Below, in pieces: positions 1 through 5,563 of a stretch of DNA of 5,563 nt (position 1 is its first letter; each line of letters starts with the position of its first letter). Below the pieces are notes generated by a model, which saw only the letters and a program-made list of their open reading frames with translations, was not told where the DNA came from and made no database searches. A program made the position numbers and the translations under genes. The DNA lies in contig JAHJRJ010000280.1 in the NCBI GenBank assembly GCA_018830765.1, positions 1 to 5,563 of the forward strand, given 5' to 3'. Source of the DNA: Bacteroidota bacterium (lineage in GTDB: Bacteria; Bacteroidota; Ignavibacteria; UBA10030; BY39).

Positions 1-55
1 CCCAAAGTACAATTCCGATAGATACACCAAGCAATATTTGTATTACATTAATCAT
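1..55 (-). CDS. N-terminus of an unidentified, possibly membrane protein (runs off the window)
   Basis: An ATG overlaps the ftsW stop codon in an ATGA arrangement, and the frame stays open for 18 codons to the window edge. The visible residues are MINVIQILLGVSIGIVLW, almost entirely hydrophobic, as expected of an N-terminal membrane segment or signal anchor. The 4-base overlap matches the murD-ftsW junction just upstream, which supports a real, translationally coupled gene. In most dcw clusters the gene after ftsW is murG, but MurG normally begins with a short strand followed by a glycine-rich GGTGGH motif. That motif is not present here, although it could still follow beyond the edge if MurG had an extended N-terminus. 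With so few codons, a chance open frame cannot be excluded and no function is assigned. Confidence 0.45.
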   Translation of the reverse strand, partial: MINVIQILLGVSIGIVLW

Positions 56-1248
56 TTTTCTTCAAAATTTATTCTTCCGTCAGCATTAATAGTTCCGACG
101 ACCGGTATTCTCGATAATTTCGGATGCAGGTCGGTTTGTTTGGATATATTTAGCAACACACCGATTGCATACGCTGAGAAAACAATTGACGAACCGCCGT
201 AACTAACGAACGGCATCGATAATCCTGTGGTCGGCAGAAGTCCTAAAGTGACCGATGCATTAATCAATGCGTAAACTGTTATGGTAATCGTAATACCGTA
301 AGCGAGAAATTTTCCGTAATCATCTTGTGCATATCTTGCAATTTTAAAACCGCGCCATAAGATTAAGAAAAATAAAGTCATGAAGAACAGCGTACCGAGA
401 ATACCGTATTCTTCACCTACGATAGAAAAAATAAAATCACCGTACGATTCGGGTAGAAACAAATCTCTTTGTTTACTGTTTCCAAGTCCAACTCCTAAGA
501 TTCCGCCGTTACCGAATCCGATTATGCCTTGCCATAACTGATAACCCGATTCCTTAATCGCGTTACTATTTAAAGTCAACAACGATGAAAAATTTTTCAC
601 AAAAGCTTCCACACGTGCCCATCTGTAAGAGGCACTGACCATATAAATCAATACAATAGGTATTAATGGAGCAACCGTCAATACTATATGTTTTAAACGT
701 ATACCGCCTATAAAGATCAGTATAAAACTTATTAATAGTATCATGGAACTGGTGCTGAAATTCGGCTGTATCATCACGAGTCCCGATATGATTCCGACCC
801 ATAAAACCATCGGTAGATAGCCCTTCTTAAAATCCAGCACTGATTCTTTTTTGGTGACAAGCATCGTACTGAGATGAAATATTAATGCGAACTTAGCAAA
901 CTCCGACGGCTGAAAACCTATACTGCCGAATCTCAAAAAACGAACTGCTCCTTTGACTTCATCACCCAACACCAACGTGAAGAGAAGAAGTAAAGCGGCG
1001 ATTATCAAGACGCCCCTTGTAAACTTTTTATAATTTTGATAATTAATATTCATACCGATAAAAAGCACAACTATCGCAATGAACACTTTAAATACGTGCG
1101 AAGTAAGAAGATATTCGCTTTTACCAAACTTTTGCAGCGCCCACGACGATGATGCTGTATAAACGACAAGCACACTTAAACCCATCAGAATCATCACACA
1201 AAATAGTGTAGTGAGGTCGCTATAATTATATTGCCGTTTGGCTATCAT
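52..1248 (-). CDS. ftsW: FtsW, septal peptidoglycan polymerase (SEDS family)
   Basis: FtsW is an integral membrane glycosyltransferase of the SEDS family that polymerises lipid II at the septum together with a class B penicillin-binding protein. The 398-residue product has about ten hydrophobic segments and the family landmarks in order: GFQPSEFAKFALI near residues 111-123; QPNFSTS at 161-167; the long extracytoplasmic loop with YQLWQ.IIGFGNGG..GVGLG at 236-256; LPES.GDFIFSI.GEE.G at 265-282, where D271 matches the catalytic aspartate of RodA/FtsW; and LPTTGLSMPFVSYGGSS at 338-354. Its place after murD favours FtsW over its paralogue RodA. The start ATG overlaps the murD stop by 4 bases and has only a weak upstream purine stretch (AAAGAG), so translation is probably coupled to murD. 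The Asn in QPNFST and the RF pair at 103-104, where many homologues have RW, look like lineage variants. A hydrophilic tail of about 30 residues follows the last membrane helix. Confidence 0.96.
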   Translation of the reverse strand: MIAKRQYNYSDLTTLFCVMILMGLSVLVVYTASSSWALQKFGKSEYLLTSHVFKVFIAIVVLFIGMNINYQNYKKFTRGVLIIAALLLLFTLVLGDEVKGAVRFLRFGSIGFQPSEFAKFALIFHLSTMLVTKKESVLDFKKGYLPMVLWVGIISGLVMIQPNFSTSSMILLISFILIFIGGIRLKHIVLTVAPLIPIVLIYMVSASYRWARVEAFVKNFSSLLTLNSNAIKESGYQLWQGIIGFGNGGILGVGLGNSKQRDLFLPESYGDFIFSIVGEEYGILGTLFFMTLFFLILWRGFKIARYAQDDYGKFLAYGITITITVYALINASVTLGLLPTTGLSMPFVSYGGSSIVFSAYAIGVLLNISKQTDLHPKLSRIPVVGTINADGRINFEEK

Positions 1249-2609
1249 AATTTATTCACTAACTCTTTAAATACTTTACCGCGATGTTCATAATTCTCGA
1301 ACCAGTCGAAAGAAGCGCACGCCGGTGAAAGCAGCACAACATCACCCGCAACCGATATCTCGAATGCTTTTTGTATGGCTTCTGTCATTGAATATGTTAT
1401 CTTGATCTCGGTAAACTCGCGAAACTCTGTGCAAACTTTATCGGCGGATTCTCCGATTGCGATTATTGCTTTAACTTTTTCTTGTACCGGCTTGAAAAGT
1501 TTTGAATAATCGTTTCCTTTATCCCTGCCGCCCAAGAGCAGCACAATCGGTTCGTTTATCGCGTTAATTGCATACCAGACGGAATCCACGTTCGTAGCTT
1601 TCGAATCGTTGATATATTTAACGCCTTTTAATTCTCTAACGAACTCCAACCGATGTTCCACACCTTTGAAGCTTTTCAGAGCACGTGCAATTACATCGTT
1701 CTCAATCCCCGCTGCATAAGCAGCGAGCGATGCTGCTATCGAGTTGTAAACATTGTGCACACCTTTGATATAGATATCCTCAACGTCAATTAATTCAACA
1801 ATATCATTTTTATGTTTGATGATGATAGATTGAGCTCCGTCAGATTTTGTATGCAAGTAACTGCCTGCACTTAATTCTTCACGGACACTGAAAGGCATCA
1901 ATTTACATTTAGCATCTTGAACGATTCGCTTAACAATTTCATCATCGTGGTTATAGATTAGAACGTCTTCCGCAGTTTGGTTCATAAATATTCGTGCTTT
2001 AGATACGGAGTACTTTTCCATCGAATTATCGTACCTGTCCATGTGGTCAGCAGTTATATTGAGAATAGCCGATATGTTAGGCCGAAATTTGTCGATATGG
2101 TCGAGTTGAAAACTGCTGACTTCCAAAATAGCTGTCGAGTCTTCATCCATATTTTTAACGACTCTTGAAAAGGCAATACCGATGTTTCCTGCGACTTCAT
2201 GTTTTTTGCCGGCTATTTTGAAAATTTCACCGATTAAACTTGCCGTCGTTGTTTTTCCATTCGAGCCGGTTACAGCAATTATAGACGATTTGCAAAACCA
2301 CGACGCCGCTTCCAACTCACTAATTACCTTGATATTTCGCCGATGGGCTTCGATTACAACCTTCGCATTCGAAGGAACACCCGGACTAATAATCATCAGT
2401 GAGCAGTCGAAAACTTTATCTGTGTGACTGCCGCATTCGTAATCAATTCCAGAAGCTTCAAGCATCTTAACGGAATCCTGTAATTTAGCGGCATCCGTCA
2501 TATCAGACACGAATACTATCGCCCCGAGCGATTTAAGCAGTTCAGCGGAAGCAACACCGCTACGTAATGCACCGATAACGCTTATTTTTATTTTTTCGAA
2601 GTTTTCCAA
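1245..2609 (-). CDS. murD: MurD, UDP-N-acetylmuramoyl-L-alanine:D-glutamate ligase
   Basis: This cytoplasmic ATP-dependent ligase adds D-glutamate to UDP-MurNAc-L-Ala. The 454-residue product has the full three-domain Mur ligase layout. The N-terminal Rossmann-like domain carries VIGALRSG (11-18) and ISPGVP (74-79). The central ATPase domain has the P-loop VTGSNGKTTT (113-122), GNIG (141-144), E163-VSSFQL, and ADHMDRY (187-193). K204 lies 16 residues after D188 and fits the carbamylated lysine that binds magnesium. The linker HNVYN.IAA (285-293) leads into the C-terminal domain with GVEHRLEF (316-323), NDSKATN (334-340), GGRDKG (360-365) and LSPACASFDWF (427-437). The start is a TTG, not an ATG: the frame has a stop 22 bases further upstream, no ATG lies between, and the first internal Met is at residue 49, beyond the nucleotide-binding motif. 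It lies 7 bases after the small gene's stop and overlaps ftsW by 4 bases. Confidence 0.96.
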   Translation of the reverse strand: MENFEKIKISVIGALRSGVASAELLKSLGAIVFVSDMTDAAKLQDSVKMLEASGIDYECGSHTDKVFDCSLMIISPGVPSNAKVVIEAHRRNIKVISELEAASWFCKSSIIAVTGSNGKTTTASLIGEIFKIAGKKHEVAGNIGIAFSRVVKNMDEDSTAILEVSSFQLDHIDKFRPNISAILNITADHMDRYDNSMEKYSVSKARIFMNQTAEDVLIYNHDDEIVKRIVQDAKCKLMPFSVREELSAGSYLHTKSDGAQSIIIKHKNDIVELIDVEDIYIKGVHNVYNSIAASLAAYAAGIENDVIARALKSFKGVEHRLEFVRELKGVKYINDSKATNVDSVWYAINAINEPIVLLLGGRDKGNDYSKLFKPVQEKVKAIIAIGESADKVCTEFREFTEIKITYSMTEAIQKAFEISVAGDVVLLSPACASFDWFENYEHRGKVFKELVNKL

Positions 2610-2633
2610 AATCGATTTATTTAATCTGTTCTA
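2607..2633 (-). promoter_or_regulatory. murD translation start region: TTG codon without a Shine-Dalgarno sequence
   Basis: The murD reading frame is opened by a TAG at 2633-2631 and contains no ATG or GTG before the TTG at 2609-2607. The bases between are AT-rich and have no GGAG-like element. The stop codon of the preceding small gene lies 7 bases ahead of the TTG. I infer start by re-initiation or coupling with that gene. An ATT directly before the TTG is a less likely alternative start. Confidence 0.7.
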
Positions 2634-2940
2634 ACTTAAATTCTTTTTCCGTTGTTTTCTCAAATTTCAACTTTGAACCGATTTTCCATTCGAGAAGCTG
2701 TTTTGTTTTTTCGTCTCGCAACCAATAATGTTCGTGTGGCTTTTGTGGACCCATACAAGTGCACGATTCCGATTCGATGTGTGTATAATATTTTTCGTTT
2801 CCGACAGACAACGTAAAATCTTTCCAAGGTTTCGGAAACAATTTTAAAGCTTGCTTCGTGATAATTATCTGCTTATCAATCGCTTCGGCTTGCGATAGCG
2901 TTTTCTGATAAGTCGTCGATGTAACTTTATTTTCCGGCAT
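2617..2940 (-). CDS. Small hypothetical protein with a CxC/HxH cluster, inserted between mraY and murD
   Basis: I do not recognise this 107-residue family. It is very probably a real gene: it starts with ATG behind the best Shine-Dalgarno sequence in the window (AAAGGAA, 7 bases ahead), fills the space between mraY (21-base gap) and murD (7-base gap), and lies on the operon strand. The protein is hydrophilic and lysine-rich, with no signal peptide or membrane segment, so it is probably cytoplasmic. A Ser/Thr-rich N-terminus and a possibly helical stretch (about 10-35) lead into LFPKPW (34-39). A Cys/His-rich turn, CTCMGPQKPHEHYWL (60-74), follows. A charged, possibly beta-rich end includes LLEWKIGSKLKFEK (82-95). 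C60, C62, H69 and H71 could form one metal site. That is inferred from spacing only; two of the residues could instead be redox-active or structural. Its position suggests co-expression with cell wall synthesis genes but proves no role there. Confidence 0.85.
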   Translation of the reverse strand: MPENKVTSTTYQKTLSQAEAIDKQIIITKQALKLFPKPWKDFTLSVGNEKYYTHIESESCTCMGPQKPHEHYWLRDEKTKQLLEWKIGSKLKFEKTTEKEFKLEQIK

Positions 2941-2946
2941 GATAAA

Positions 2947-2953
2947 TTCCTTT
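2947..2953 (-). promoter_or_regulatory. Strong Shine-Dalgarno site of the small CxC/HxH gene
   Basis: On the minus strand AAAGGAA lies 7 bases ahead of the ATG at 2940-2938, in the 21-base gap after mraY. It is the clearest ribosome binding site in the window. The murF, mraY, ftsW and murD starts have only weak purine stretches or none. The small gene is therefore probably initiated independently, and perhaps more strongly, than its neighbours. Confidence 0.75.
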
Positions 2954-2961
2954 CTTTCACA

Positions 2962-4086
2962 TTATCTAACTTTGAAAGTTGCTAAACTCAGTATTACCAA
3001 TAAGATCGTCATAATATAAAATCGTGTAACTATTTTAGGTTCGGACCACCCCATCATTTCGAAATGATGGTGTAAGGGAGCCATTCGAAAAACTCTTCTT
3101 CCCTCGCCGTAACGTTTCTTCGTATACTTAAAATAATATCTTTGTATAATCACTGACATTGTTTCAATCAGGAATATGCCGCCTAAAGTTGGCAGTAGTA
3201 ATTCTTTTTTAATAAGCACGGTTAAAGCACCGATAGCTCCGCCGAGCGCAAGTGAACCGGTGTCGCCCATGAACACCTGCGCCGGATAAGAGTTGAACCA
3301 GAGAAATCCCAGAGCGGCTCCCACCATAGCCGCACAAAAGATACTCAGTTCGCCGTTCCCACGTAAAAATGGGATGGTTAAATATTCGCTCCAAATCGCA
3401 TTACCGCTGATGTAGCTGATAACTGCGAGAGCGAGAGCCACAATGCCAACCGTGCCGATTGCAAGTCCGTCAAGTCCGTCTGTCAAGTTTACTGCGTTAC
3501 TTGTTGCCGTGATGATAAAAATCACCATCGGTATATACAGAATACCCAAGTCGAATTCTAAGTGCTTGAAAAACGGAACCGTTGTACTCGAACTGTATTT
3601 TACCAAAGTAGAATCAATCCATTGCGGGAAGAAATAAATCACACCGCCAAGAATGAGTCCAATGGTAATTTGCCCGATCAATTTATATTCTTCTATCAAA
3701 CCTTTTGGTTTTTTCTTTACAACTTTCAGATAATCGTCCAAAAACCCGACTATGCCCAACCAAAAAGTAACGAGTATTATTAAAATTACATAGCCGTTTC
3801 TTAGGTCGCCCCACAATAAAGTGGGAATTAAAATTGCACTCAAAACAATCAGCCCACCCATTGTTGGCGTGCCGGCTTTACTCAAATGAGCTTTGGGAGC
3901 TTCAACTTTTGCAGTTTCACTGATTTGTTTTTTTCTTAAGAGTCGAATAATTTTGGGTCCCAGCCAAAAAGCAACTATTAGAGCCGTAACAGCAGCAGCA
4001 CCAGCCCGGAAAGTGATGTATTTAAATACACCAAAACCCGGTATCGAAAACTGATGATATAAGTAATCTAAAAGGTGGTATAACAT
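2962..4086 (-). CDS. mraY: MraY, phospho-N-acetylmuramoyl-pentapeptide transferase
   Basis: MraY is a polytopic membrane enzyme that transfers phospho-MurNAc-pentapeptide from UDP onto undecaprenyl phosphate, giving lipid I, the first membrane-bound step of peptidoglycan synthesis. At 374 residues it is close to the usual length of about 360. The landmarks appear in order: an N-terminal amphipathic stretch and YITFRA (23-28); HLSKAGTPTMGG (67-78); FLDDYLK (115-121) with the paired Asp 117-118; SNAVNLTDGLDGLA (196-209) with the polar residues of the nucleotide and magnesium site; FMGDTGSLALGG (272-283) with D275; and the cytoplasmic APLHHHFEMMGW.EPKIV motif (336-353) with the His triplet 339-341. 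About ten hydrophobic segments are visible. The ATG lies 7 bases after the murF stop, with only a weak GAG element, so it is probably coupled to murF. All active-site motifs are intact. Confidence 0.97.
   Translation of the reverse strand: MLYHLLDYLYHQFSIPGFGVFKYITFRAGAAAVTALIVAFWLGPKIIRLLRKKQISETAKVEAPKAHLSKAGTPTMGGLIVLSAILIPTLLWGDLRNGYVILIILVTFWLGIVGFLDDYLKVVKKKPKGLIEEYKLIGQITIGLILGGVIYFFPQWIDSTLVKYSSSTTVPFFKHLEFDLGILYIPMVIFIITATSNAVNLTDGLDGLAIGTVGIVALALAVISYISGNAIWSEYLTIPFLRGNGELSIFCAAMVGAALGFLWFNSYPAQVFMGDTGSLALGGAIGALTVLIKKELLLPTLGGIFLIETMSVIIQRYYFKYTKKRYGEGRRVFRMAPLHHHFEMMGWSEPKIVTRFYIMTILLVILSLATFKVR
3051..3070. repeat. Perfect 20-base palindrome inside mraY
   Basis: Ten bases (CCATCATTTC) are followed at once by their exact reverse complement, centred on TTCGAA. 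The palindrome lies over the conserved HHFEMM codons of mraY, and the symmetry stops at the flanking bases. Most of it is dictated by the protein: ATG ATG is forced by Met-Met and is mirrored by the CAT CAT His codons. The symmetry itself is certain. A function as a protein binding site or hairpin is doubtful. Confidence 0.4.
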
Positions 4087-4093
4087 TTTAGTC

Positions 4094-5521
4094 TCATAAT
4101 TTTTCAGTTAAGTATGTTACGATATCTTCCATTCTCATTCCGCGAGAACCTTTTACAAGAACTATATCATTCTCTGCAACGATTTTCGCTACATTCTCGC
4201 ATAGGGCTTTTTTATCCGAATAGTGCGACTTATTCTTTAGATTTGCTGACTTGTATATTTGTCTTGATTGTTTACCGTAAGTTAGGAGGTGAACAGTCAC
4301 GTCTGAGCTGCTCGCGAACTTCGTAATAGCTTCACCAACCAAAGTATGTTGTTGTTTGGATTGGTTTCCTAACTCGAGCATGTCGCCAAGAACGATGATT
4401 TTGTTTCCTTGCGTCTGTATTAATTCCAAAGTCTTCAAAGCTGAAAGAACTGAATCGGCATTTGCATTATATGTATCATTTATGATAGTAACTTTTCCCG
4501 CCTTCACAATTTCCATACGTTTGTTTACGGGCTTGAATGTTTCGATTGCTTTTTTAATCTTCGTTACGGGAACGTTGAAGTATAAACCAATCGCAGAAGC
4601 AGCTAACGCATTGCTTACGTTGTGCTTGCCCGCCACAGCAAGCTTAAGTTTCAAACTATTTTTATGTGAGTTTGAAATTAATTCGAAAGCAAATTTTCCG
4701 TCGCTGTTAACCGAAAGATTTATGCCCGTTATATCAGCTTTGTTTTCTTTTGTCCCATATAAAACCCGATTTTTCAAATTCTTACTCAAACTTACTACTC
4801 TTTTATCATCGGTGTTTACGAAGCCGACTGATTTAGATTTTTTTTCGGCGCGATATTTAAAAAGATAACCTTCTTCTTTGGCGACACCGTTAATGTCACC
4901 AAAAAACTCGAGATGCTCGTTGTGGATATTTGTGATCAAGCCGTGCGTCGGTTCGAGTATTTCGCAAAGATATTTAATTTCACCAAAATGGTTTGTTCCA
5001 ATCTCGACCACAGCAATGTCGTGCTTGTGATTTAATCTGAACAGAGTCAGCGGAACTCCGATGTGGTTGTTCAAATTTCCCTGCGTGCTCAACACGTTAT
5101 ATTTTTCGGACAACACTCTCGCTATCATATCTTTAGCAGTTGTCTTTCCGTTACTTCCAGCCACAGCAATTACGGGAATATTAAATTTTTTTCTGTAAAT
5201 GTTCGCCAATTCGCCAAGAGCTTTTACCGTGTTCTCAACTACTATAACCGGTTTTGAGAAAACAATACTTCCCGAATTCTCCCAAAACTTTTTCTCATAA
5301 AATTTACTATCAACGACTAACGCAGCGGCGCCTGCATTGATTGCGGCAGCGATGTAATCGTGCCCGTTAACTTTCTCGCCGCGAATAGCAAAAAATATTT
5401 CCCCTTTTTTAATTGTCCGCGAGTCAGTCGAAACACCATTTAACGAGCTTGAGCTTAATCCTTCGATATTGTAAGCTTCGCTAAAGTTGATGTTGAGTAT
5501 GTCGGTTAAATTCAATTTCAT
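4094..5521 (-). CDS. murF: MurF, UDP-MurNAc-tripeptide:D-alanyl-D-alanine ligase
   Basis: MurF is the cytoplasmic ATP-dependent ligase that adds D-Ala-D-Ala to UDP-MurNAc-tripeptide and completes the soluble precursor passed to MraY. The 475-residue product is near family length. The N-terminal substrate domain has STDSR (31-35) and a GEIFFAIRGEK..GHDYI stretch (40-57). The central ATPase domain has the P-loop AGSNGKTTAKD (121-131), GNLNNHIGVPLTL (148-160), E173-IGTN and EHLEFFGD (202-209). The C-terminal part begins near AGKHNVSNALAA (297-308), with NDTYNANADS (348-357), LGDMLELG (378-385) and VKGSRGMRMED (456-466), all typical of MurF rather than MurC, D or E. Two details differ from the usual pattern: H200 where NIG is common, and E217 at the position that aligns with the carbamylated Lys. 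The ATG directly follows the preceding gene's TAA, with no clear ribosome binding site, which suggests coupled translation. Confidence 0.96.
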   Translation of the reverse strand: MKLNLTDILNINFSEAYNIEGLSSSSLNGVSTDSRTIKKGEIFFAIRGEKVNGHDYIAAAINAGAAALVVDSKFYEKKFWENSGSIVFSKPVIVVENTVKALGELANIYRKKFNIPVIAVAGSNGKTTAKDMIARVLSEKYNVLSTQGNLNNHIGVPLTLFRLNHKHDIAVVEIGTNHFGEIKYLCEILEPTHGLITNIHNEHLEFFGDINGVAKEEGYLFKYRAEKKSKSVGFVNTDDKRVVSLSKNLKNRVLYGTKENKADITGINLSVNSDGKFAFELISNSHKNSLKLKLAVAGKHNVSNALAASAIGLYFNVPVTKIKKAIETFKPVNKRMEIVKAGKVTIINDTYNANADSVLSALKTLELIQTQGNKIIVLGDMLELGNQSKQQHTLVGEAITKFASSSDVTVHLLTYGKQSRQIYKSANLKNKSHYSDKKALCENVAKIVAENDIVLVKGSRGMRMEDIVTYLTEKL

Positions 5522-5563
5522 TTACTTTTTTTCACTTATCAGTTGCCGGATAATCTCAGCGTC
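5522..5563 (-). CDS. murE: C-terminal end of the gene upstream of murF, probably murE
   Basis: Thirteen codons plus a TAA stop (DAEIIRQLISEKK) run in from the window edge and end immediately before the murF ATG. The frame is open to the edge. The sequence is compatible with the end of MurE, whose last helix usually follows a (F)DD.E motif, and murE is the normal gene before murF in this cluster. The identity therefore rests mainly on gene order; 13 residues are too few for proof. MurE would add the third stem-peptide residue (meso-diaminopimelate or lysine), and the specificity motif lies outside the window. The gene is in the same frame as murF, separated from it only by the stop codon. Confidence 0.65.
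   Translation of the reverse strand, partial: DAEIIRQLISEKK

Larger units (their letters stand above)
1..5563 (-). other. Part of a dcw (division and cell wall) operon
   Basis: All genes point the same way. The junctions are: murE/murF 0 bases, murF/mraY 7, mraY/small gene 21, small gene/murD 7, murD/ftsW ATGA overlap, ftsW/next gene ATGA overlap. No gap is large enough for a conventional terminator plus promoter. I saw no promoter-like pair inside the coding regions that I would defend. Single-transcript organisation is inferred from this packing. Confidence 0.85.

Noticed and set aside
566..802. Minus-strand open frame of 78 codons inside ftsW in another frame
   Set aside because: It is fully contained in ftsW, whose motifs span the region.
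52..1248. RodA instead of FtsW
   Set aside because: The two SEDS paralogues are similar, but the dcw position directly after murD and the LPTTGLSMPFVSYGGSS motif fit FtsW.
1977..2427. Two plus-strand open frames (63 and 81 codons) opposite murD
   Set aside because: Both are antisense to conserved MurD motifs, including the P-loop, and have no supporting context, so they are shadows of the murD codons.
2610..2616. Possible terminator or promoter between the small gene and murD
   Set aside because: The 7-base gap is too short, and no stem-loop with a T-run is visible on the minus strand.
3424..3439. Short GCGAGA tandem repeat
   Set aside because: It is two copies only and encodes the alternating Ala/Leu of an MraY membrane helix.
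3443..3783. Plus-strand open frames opposite mraY
   Set aside because: They lie antisense to the mraY active-site region and overlap each other, with no recognisable protein features.
4356..4868. Open frame of 170 codons on the plus strand, opposite murF
   Set aside because: It lies wholly antisense to a well-supported murF, and its translation is a low-complexity Ser/Phe/Leu mix with no recognisable motif.

Overview
This window is a section of a bacterial dcw (division and cell wall) cluster, read entirely on the minus strand. In transcription order it holds the last codons of a gene that is probably murE, then murF, mraY, a small unrecognised gene of 107 codons, murD, ftsW, and the first 18 codons of a gene running off the low-coordinate end. 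The genes are packed with gaps of 0 to 21 bases or 4-base ATGA overlaps. No stretch of more than 21 bases lacks a gene, and I see no internal terminator, RNA gene, mobile element or CRISPR array.

The DNA is moderately AT-rich by eye. The backbone order murE-murF-mraY-murD-ftsW is the classical one. Several protein details suggest the Bacteroidota/Chlorobi (FCB) group: the FtsW signature QPNFSTS, where many other phyla have a PD.GT form; the MurD N-terminal motif GALRSG; and the MraY N-terminus (MLYHLLDYL...F.YITFR). An Ignavibacteria-like member would fit. This placement rests on remembered family features, not on a search.

The known genes carry out consecutive steps of peptidoglycan precursor synthesis and use. 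MurD adds D-Glu to UDP-MurNAc-L-Ala. MurE (tail only) adds the third residue. MurF adds D-Ala-D-Ala. MraY moves the phospho-MurNAc-pentapeptide to undecaprenyl phosphate, making lipid I. FtsW polymerises the finished lipid II at the division septum. MurG would be expected next after FtsW, but the visible 18 residues look like a membrane segment rather than a MurG N-terminus.

The points most worth a second look are: the 107-codon gene with a CxC/HxH cluster between mraY and murD; an apparent Glu in MurF where the family has its carbamylated Lys; a TTG start with no Shine-Dalgarno sequence for murD; the same-frame, zero-gap murE-murF junction; and the identity of the gene after ftsW.
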